A DNA stretch of 7,918 nt, taken from positions 1-7,918 of the forward strand of contig DCIH01000065.1 in assembly GCA_002317575.1 (NCBI GenBank). Reading direction: 5' to 3'. Made by a program: the position numbers and the translations under genes. Below the pieces are notes generated by a model. It worked only from the letters and a program-made list of their open reading frames with translations. It did not search any database and was not told where the DNA came from. The DNA comes from Verrucomicrobia bacterium UBA1731. Its GTDB lineage: Bacteria > Verrucomicrobiota > Kiritimatiellia > RFP12 > UBA1067. Shown in pieces: positions 1 to 5,106 of the stretch; within the stretch, counting starts at the first letter, position 1, and each line of letters opens with the position of its first letter.

Positions 1-959
1 GGGCCAGAGGCCGACCGAGCGGCGCCAAACGCCGCCGCGAGACGCGCGGGCGAAACGCGGAACGGTTCGTGCGGCAGGACGGAGAAATCGCAGACATCCA
101 GCAGCGCGCGCAACGTGGTCGGCGAACCGTCGCCCCAACCGCAGGATTGCGCCAGGAAACCCAGCATGCGCTCTGGCGTGACGCCCGCGGCGCGGAAAGC
201 CGCCACGCGCGTGTCTCCGTGCCGCTTGGCGAGGCGCTGCCCGTCCTCGCCGACCACGAGCGGCACATGAAAGAACCGCGGCGGCTCGAGGCCGAGCGCG
301 CGGTACAGCAGAATCTGCGGCGGCGTCGCGGCGAGCAGGTCGTCCCCGCGCACCACCTCCGTGACGCCCGTCGCCGCGTCGTCCACCACGGCGGCCAGCG
401 TGTAGCCCGCGCCGTCCGGGTCGCGCGCCAGCGGAAAGTCGCCCAGCGCCGCCGCGACATCCATGCGCTGCGGTCCGGCGAATGCGTCGTCGAACGCCAC
501 CATGTCGTCCGCAGTCGTGCGGAATCGCCAGCACGGCGGACGGCCCGCGAACGCCGCGGCATCTTCCCAGGAAGCGAACCGGTCCCGACACGTGCCGGGA
601 TAGAAGAGCTGTTCGCCGGCGTGCGGCGCGGACTGGGCGTTTTCGACGTCCTTGCGCGAGCAGACGCACGGATAGACGCGACCCGCCGCGCGGAGCCGCG
701 CGAGCGCGTCCGCGTAGAGCGGCCGGCGCTCGGACTGCGTGCATTCTTCGTCCCAGTCGAAGCCGAGCCAACGCAGATCCGCGACGGCGCCGGCCGCTGC
801 GCCCGGCTTGTCGCGCGGATGGTCGAGATCCTCCATGCGGAACAGCAATCGGCCGCCGCAACGCCGCGCCCGAAGCCAGGCGACCATGAACGTGCGGACA
901 TTCCCCAGATGAAGCGCGCCGGTCGGACTCGGCGCCAATCTGCCCACATAGCCGGACAT
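1..959 (-). CDS. gluQ: Glutamyl-Q tRNA(Asp) synthetase (GluQ), 3' end cut by window edge
   Basis: This is a truncated paralogue of glutamyl-tRNA synthetase. Without using tRNA for activation, the family activates glutamate and attaches it to queuosine at position 34 of tRNA(Asp), in the cytoplasm. I translated the frame from the ATG at 959 and it stays open for 319 residues to base 1. It opens with GRLAPSPTGALHLGN (6-20), which carries the HIGH-class motif HLGN at 17-20. RMEDLDHPR follows at 41-49. A zinc site of the GluQ type is visible: Cys98, Cys100, Tyr120 and Cys124 (YPCVC, then YPGTC). RGDDLL is at 204-209, and the KMSKS-class motif is LAKRHGD (243-249). E. coli GluQ is about 308 residues, and the tail here (LPHEPFRVSPARL) resembles the end of the family, so little should be missing. 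No anticodon-binding domain is visible, which argues against gltX. The start lies 1 nt after the stop of the zincin gene, and a purine-rich GGAAGAAG precedes it. Family assignment is firm; only the true C-terminus is unseen. Confidence 0.93.
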   Translation of the reverse strand, partial: MSGYVGRLAPSPTGALHLGNVRTFMVAWLRARRCGGRLLFRMEDLDHPRDKPGAAAGAVADLRWLGFDWDEECTQSERRPLYADALARLRAAGRVYPCVCSRKDVENAQSAPHAGEQLFYPGTCRDRFASWEDAAAFAGRPPCWRFRTTADDMVAFDDAFAGPQRMDVAAALGDFPLARDPDGAGYTLAAVVDDAATGVTEVVRGDDLLAATPPQILLYRALGLEPPRFFHVPLVVGEDGQRLAKRHGDTRVAAFRAAGVTPERMLGFLAQSCGWGDGSPTTLRALLDVCDFSVLPHEPFRVSPARLAAAFGAARSASG

Positions 960-960
960 G

Positions 961-2529
961 TCACTTCTTCCAGAACTTCTTCCACTCGTACACGAAATCG
1001 TCCAGCGACTCGCCGGACAGGACTTCGGCCGTGGTCCGCGCGCGGTTGCGCGTGCGGACGAGCGATTTCACATAGTCGGCGCGGAGATTCCCGAACGGCT
1101 GGAACCGCACCTCCGGCGCGCCGACTTCGAGAAAATACGCGATCGACCAGGCAAGCCGGTAGTTGGCGAGGCGATTCCGCTCGTCCTGCGCATAGAAATC
1201 CCCGTAGTCCTGAAGCAGGAATATCGGCAGGAATTCGGCCAGATCGTCCGCGTTCTGCCGCACAAACAGCGCGGCCGCCTCGTCCAGGCCGAACACGACC
1301 TCGCCGTCCGCATTGACGCGGGCGTTTTCGAAAAGCTCGGCGTGGCCCTCGTTGAACCACGGCGAGGCGGTCGCCATCATCGACGCGTAATCCAAATGCT
1401 GGTGAAACGCCTCGTGCCAGGTCGTTCGCAGCAGTTCGTCCATGCCGCGCTCGGGCACCCACGCCACGAGTTCGCGGCGCGACGGCATCCACACCGCGGC
1501 GGTCCACTGCTGGTCCGCGCCCACATAGGCAAGGTACTCCTCCTTTGACTTGAACACGCGCACGAGCGCGGTGTGCGGTTCGCCGCCGAGAGGCGACGGC
1601 GCCACGCGCGCGTACGCCTGGCGCAGACGCGGCAAATCGTTCGTGAGCGCCTGAAGATAGGCGTCGCGTCCGAATCCGACGTCGTCCACGACCGCGACGC
1701 CCTCGCCGGCGGCAAAATGCCATTCGTCGTAATTGGTCACCGCCCGGCGGTAGTCGCGTCGCAGCAGCTCCTCCTCCGAAAGCGGTTTTTTCCTTCCGTT
1801 CCTCTTCGCGCCAGGAACGGGATCGCGCCAGACCTCGTCTTCGGCGAAAGCGTCCAACCCCTCCACGCGGTCCAGGAAATCCGCGTCGAACGCCTCGGCG
1901 GCCGCTTCCGGATCGGCGCCGGGCGCGAGCTCGAGCGCGACCACGTACCAATCGGGCTTCAGGCGCGGATCGGACAGGCGCGGACGGAACGCGCAGACGA
2001 TCGCCGAATCGTTGGTGGAGACGGCATAGCGCAAAAGCGCGCGGAAGTTCTTGCGCTGCGACCGGCGCGGTTTTTCAGGCGCGCCGACATCCACGGGCGA
2101 CACGGCGGAAACGGCTTCGTCGCGCGCCTTCACGTCGTCGGCGTCCAGACGAACCAGCGAACGGCGGAAGGCGACGCGCGTGAGCGCCACATCGAGCGCG
2201 CCGACGGGGAGTTCGGCCGTCAGGCGGGCGATGCTCAACCGATTGCCTTCGGCGTCGCGCCACCGCCCGCGCATGCACAGCGCGAACCAAAGATCCAGAA
2301 CGTCGAAACGGTCCTCGAGCCGTTGCACGCCGTTCGTTTCCGTGACGGAAAACGCGGAAGCCTCGGGAAGATCGAACGGCACCGCCACGGCGTCCGCGAA
2401 GAGCGGCGCGGACAGTCCGATGTCGGGCAGTTCGCGCGGTTCGCCGAACGAGACGACTCCCTCAGCCGGCGGAGCCGCCAACAGGATTGGCAGCGCAAGA
2501 ACCGGCCAGATGGACTTGCTGAAGCGCAT
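961..2529 (-). CDS. Exported gluzincin-like metallopeptidase (Peptidase MA-like)
   Basis: A 522-residue protein beginning with a typical Sec signal peptide: basic MRFSKS, hydrophobic stretch to about residue 20, probable cleavage near 20-24. It should act in the periplasm or at the cell surface. Residues about 25-265 form an N-terminal region I do not recognise; it includes a basic patch, KRNGRKK (242-248). The C-terminal half, from about 270, has the pattern of Peptidase-MA/DUF1570-like zincins. It carries FKSKEEYLAYVG (326-337), then the zinc motif HEAFH (His372, Glu373, His376). PWFNEGHAELFE (390-401) follows, where Glu394 is the expected third zinc ligand, 17 residues after the second His (M1-type enzymes have 18). 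All catalytic residues are present, so it may be active, but the substrate is unknown. The C-terminus is strongly basic (KKFWKK). The start overlaps the previous gene by 68 nt; the signal peptide at this ATG justifies it, and GGGGGC at 2541-2546 is a possible, rather distant, ribosome binding site. Confidence 0.82.
   Translation of the reverse strand: MRFSKSIWPVLALPILLAAPPAEGVVSFGEPRELPDIGLSAPLFADAVAVPFDLPEASAFSVTETNGVQRLEDRFDVLDLWFALCMRGRWRDAEGNRLSIARLTAELPVGALDVALTRVAFRRSLVRLDADDVKARDEAVSAVSPVDVGAPEKPRRSQRKNFRALLRYAVSTNDSAIVCAFRPRLSDPRLKPDWYVVALELAPGADPEAAAEAFDADFLDRVEGLDAFAEDEVWRDPVPGAKRNGRKKPLSEEELLRRDYRRAVTNYDEWHFAAGEGVAVVDDVGFGRDAYLQALTNDLPRLRQAYARVAPSPLGGEPHTALVRVFKSKEEYLAYVGADQQWTAAVWMPSRRELVAWVPERGMDELLRTTWHEAFHQHLDYASMMATASPWFNEGHAELFENARVNADGEVVFGLDEAAALFVRQNADDLAEFLPIFLLQDYGDFYAQDERNRLANYRLAWSIAYFLEVGAPEVRFQPFGNLRADYVKSLVRTRNRARTTAEVLSGESLDDFVYEWKKFWKK
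964..971 (-). promoter_or_regulatory. Ribosome binding site of gluQ inside the end of the zincin gene
   Basis: The minus strand reads GGAAGAAG here, followed by the zincin stop TGA, one C and the gluQ ATG at 959. The GGAAG core sits 7 nt before the ATG. Because the site lies within the last codons of the upstream gene, gluQ translation is probably coupled to it. It supports the ATG at 959 as the true start. Confidence 0.6.
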
Positions 2530-3454
2530 AACTCAGATTGGCCCCCAACAGAACGATTTGCCAGCTCATGAAGAGCCAGGCGAGCAAAATGGGCAGGACG
2601 GCGAAGGATCCGTACAACGCGCTCGAACTCGCGATGCCGACCTGCGCGATGGCGCAGGCCTTGAGCCACGACACGAACACGACTGCGGTGACGGCGCCGG
2701 CCTCGAGCGCCGCACGCCACAAGACCTTCACATGGGGCAGATACTTGAAGCAGAACGCGAACGCGAACGAGGTGAACGCGAACGAAAAGAGCCAGGAGAC
2801 CACTTTCGAATCAAGCACGGCGATGAGGAAGTCGCCGAGGTATTTCGTGGCCGCCGTCACGCCGGCCGTCGCCGAAATCACGTTCTTGACGACGCCCATG
2901 ACGGGCAGGGAAAAGGCGACGGCCACCAGCAGCGGCAGCACCACGGACGCCAAAGCGTAGAGATACGCCTTCTTCCAGACGGGCCGGTCGCGTTTGACGC
3001 CCCAGATGCGGTTGAACGCCACCTCCACCATGCCGAGCGTCGAAATCACCGACCACAACAGGAACACGAGGCCGACCCAGCCAATCGTCTTCACGTTGAA
3101 TTTCTCGACGCGGTCGAACAGCGTGTTGGCGATGTCGCGCACCTGCGCCGAGAAAACGGCCGCAAGCTCCTTCTTGCGCGCCATTTCCTCTTCGGAATTC
3201 GCGGCCTTGAGGATCCCCGGGGCGAAATCCTGCCCCTGCTCGAACTCCGTGATGAACGCGTCGATCCGGGCGTTCACCTGCCGCCGCGTGCAGTCGTCCG
3301 CGCCCAGTGTCCGGGCCAGCAGCAACAACAGGCACAGGATCGGAACGATCGTGAGGAGCGAAAAATACGTGAGACCCGCCGCGTGCAACCCGCAATCGTG
3401 CTTGAGAAATCCCCGCACGACGAGCTGCATCACCCTGACGGACCGTTCAAGCAT
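2462..3454 (-). CDS. YihY/BrkB-family integral inner-membrane protein
   Basis: A 330-residue polytopic membrane protein of the YihY/virulence-factor-BrkB family, once misnamed ribonuclease BN. Its biochemical function is not settled, and transport or envelope roles have been proposed. Family landmarks in order: AAGLTYFSLLTIVPIL (25-40) in the first membrane segment; EVAFNRIWGVKRDR (144-157); YLPHVKVLWRAALEAG (238-253); and a last segment, YGSFAVLPILLAW to LLGANLSYAL (281-311). Hydrophobic segments lie near 27-50, 123-147, 164-189, 206-238, 248-272 and 281-311. A charged, soluble loop of about 70 residues (50-120, rich in Glu, Lys and Asp) separates the first two. I chose the ATG at 3454, 1 nt after the ligase stop. 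A longer in-frame start at 3637 would add 61 arginine-rich residues lying inside the ligase gene and lacking family similarity. No clear Shine-Dalgarno precedes the start, so translation probably depends on coupling. The last 22 or so codons overlap the next gene. Confidence 0.9.
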   Translation of the reverse strand: MLERSVRVMQLVVRGFLKHDCGLHAAGLTYFSLLTIVPILCLLLLLARTLGADDCTRRQVNARIDAFITEFEQGQDFAPGILKAANSEEEMARKKELAAVFSAQVRDIANTLFDRVEKFNVKTIGWVGLVFLLWSVISTLGMVEVAFNRIWGVKRDRPVWKKAYLYALASVVLPLLVAVAFSLPVMGVVKNVISATAGVTAATKYLGDFLIAVLDSKVVSWLFSFAFTSFAFAFCFKYLPHVKVLWRAALEAGAVTAVVFVSWLKACAIAQVGIASSSALYGSFAVLPILLAWLFMSWQIVLLGANLSYALQQVHLAGSCAANPVGGSAG

Positions 3455-3455
3455 G

Positions 3456-5096
3456 TCAGGCCAACCCGTTTTGTTGCGCCACCAGGGAATCGGCACCGTA
3501 GATCTTGCGCAGCTTGGGCTTTTCGATCTTACCCGTGGGATTGCGCGGCACATCCGCGAAGATGATCTTGCGCGGCCGCTTGTAGCGCGGCAGATCGAGG
3601 CAGAAGTCGTCCACCTCCGCCTCCGTGAGCGTCTCACCGTCTTTCACCGCGATGATCGCCGCGGCGATTTCCCCCAGGCGCGCGTCGGGCAGGCCGATCA
3701 CGGCGACATCCTTGACCTTGCGGTTCGCGCGCAGGAAGTCCTCGATCTGGACGGGGTAGAGGTTTTCGCCGCCCGTGATGATCACGTCCTTGGCGCGGTC
3801 CACGAGATAGATGAAGCCGTCGCGTTCCTCGGCCATGTCGCCGGTGAGCAGCCAGCCGTCCGGCTTGAGGATTTCGGCCGTGGCCTGGGGGTTCTTGTAG
3901 TATTCCTTGAGAACGCCCGGTCCCTTCAGCGCGAGCTCGCCGACTTCGCCCGGCTTCACGGGCGTGACGCCGTCCGGCTGGACGATCTTCGTCTGCCAGC
4001 CGTAGCCGGCCACGCCGATCGCGCCCACATGGCCGATGTTCTCCACGCCCAGATGGACGGCGCCCGGACCCGTCGATTCGGAAAGACCGTAGTTCGTGTC
4101 GTAGTCATGGCGCGGGAACACGCTTTTCCAGCGCTTGATGAGAGCCGGTGGCACGGGCTGCGCGCCGATATGCATGAGTCGCCACTGGTCGAGCTTGTAG
4201 TCGGAAAGTTTCACGTCGCCGCGGTCGATGGCGTCCAGCACATCCTGCGCCCACGGCACCAGCAGCCACACGATGGTGCAACGCTCTTCGGAAACGGCGC
4301 GCAGGATCCACTCGGGTTTCACGCCCTTTAGGAGCACGGCCTTTCCGCCCACGAGGAAACTGCCGAACCAATGCATCTTCGCGCCAGTGTGGTAGAGCGG
4401 CGGAATGCACAGGAAGCAGTCGTCCTTCGTCTGCCCGTGATGCGCCTGCTCGACCTTGCACGCATGCATGAGGCAGTGGTGCTGCAGCACGATCGCCTTG
4501 GGGAAACCCGTGGTGCCGGACGAGAAGTAGATGGCCGCGTCGTCATCGTCCGAAAGCTTCACCTCGGGCGCCTTGGACGAGCAATAGCTCATCATCGTCT
4601 TGTAACTCACATCGAACGACGGACAGTCGTCGCCCACGTACACGCCGAACTTGACCCGCGGCAGTCGGTCGATGATCTGCTCGACGCGTCCCGTGAATTC
4701 GGGGCCGTGCACGAGCACATCGGCGTCGGCGAGATCGAGGCAGTACTTGATCTCGTCGGCCGTGTAGCGAAAGTTGAGCGGCACGGCCATGCATCCCGCG
4801 CGCAAGACGCCGAAATAGATCGGCAGCCACTCGAGGCAGTTCATCAGGAGAATGGCGACCTTGTCGCCCTTCTTCAGACCGCGGCTCAGCAGAAAGTTGG
4901 CAAAGCGGTTCGCCTTTTCGTCGAACTCGGCCCAGGTGATTTCGCTGCGGAACGCCTCCACGGGAGACGTTTCGATGAGCGAGAACTCGCGCCAGGTGGT
5001 ATGCCGGTTCTCGAGTTCCTGCGGATTGATCTCGACAAGCGCGACGTCGTTTGGCCACGTCTGCGCGTTCCGGGCGAGGATTTCAGTGATTTGCAT
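3456..5096 (-). CDS. AMP-forming acyl-CoA synthetase (class I adenylate-forming ligase)
   Basis: A 546-residue ANL-superfamily ligase that uses ATP and CoA to activate a carboxylic acid through an acyl-adenylate, in the cytoplasm or at the inner membrane. The core motifs are intact: P-loop-like FSSGTTGFPK (191-200), NYGLSEST (335-342), GWLLTGD with Asp420, DRAKDVIITGGENLYP (433-448) with the hinge region, and PRNPTGKIEK (517-526) with the expected catalytic Lys523. Length is normal for a fatty-acyl or related CoA ligase. Between about residues 22 and 52 there is an extra segment relative to the minimal fold (ELENRHTTWREF and following) before the usual TWAEFDEKANRFANFL. The substrate cannot be read from sequence; medium- or long-chain fatty acid is the default guess, but aryl or other acids are possible. 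No signal or membrane segment is visible. It starts 10 nt after bamA, with only a weak GGA upstream, and ends 1 nt before brkB, so it is probably cotranscribed with both. Confidence 0.92.
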   Translation of the reverse strand: MQITEILARNAQTWPNDVALVEINPQELENRHTTWREFSLIETSPVEAFRSEITWAEFDEKANRFANFLLSRGLKKGDKVAILLMNCLEWLPIYFGVLRAGCMAVPLNFRYTADEIKYCLDLADADVLVHGPEFTGRVEQIIDRLPRVKFGVYVGDDCPSFDVSYKTMMSYCSSKAPEVKLSDDDDAAIYFSSGTTGFPKAIVLQHHCLMHACKVEQAHHGQTKDDCFLCIPPLYHTGAKMHWFGSFLVGGKAVLLKGVKPEWILRAVSEERCTIVWLLVPWAQDVLDAIDRGDVKLSDYKLDQWRLMHIGAQPVPPALIKRWKSVFPRHDYDTNYGLSESTGPGAVHLGVENIGHVGAIGVAGYGWQTKIVQPDGVTPVKPGEVGELALKGPGVLKEYYKNPQATAEILKPDGWLLTGDMAEERDGFIYLVDRAKDVIITGGENLYPVQIEDFLRANRKVKDVAVIGLPDARLGEIAAAIIAVKDGETLTEAEVDDFCLDLPRYKRPRKIIFADVPRNPTGKIEKPKLRKIYGADSLVAQQNGLA

Positions 5097-5106
5097 GGCG
5101 TCCGGA

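Noticed and set aside
1..959. Full-length glutamyl-tRNA synthetase (gltX)
   Set aside because: The C-x-C...Y-x3-C zinc site, the LAKRHGD motif and a tail resembling the end of GluQ at about 310-319 residues fit GluQ. A gltX product would need about 150 more residues, which cannot be seen in the window, so a small doubt remains.
69..1316. A 415-codon plus-strand open frame rich in arginine, opposite gluQ and the end of the zincin gene
   Set aside because: Composition is dominated by Arg, Ala and Pro, as expected for antisense of GC-rich coding DNA. It crosses a gene boundary, and gluQ on the minus strand has all its family motifs.
3455..3637. A longer N-terminus for the BrkB-family protein, starting at 3637
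   Set aside because: The 61 extra residues are Arg/Ser-rich, lie inside the ligase gene and precede the normal family N-terminus. The ATG at 3454 directly follows the ligase stop.
1573..4331. Several further plus-strand open frames of 330-500 codons (1573-2571, 2051-3565, 2994-4331)
   Set aside because: They overlap each other and lie opposite the zincin, brkB and ligase genes. They have low-complexity Arg/His/Asp-rich translations and show no family motif or convincing start.
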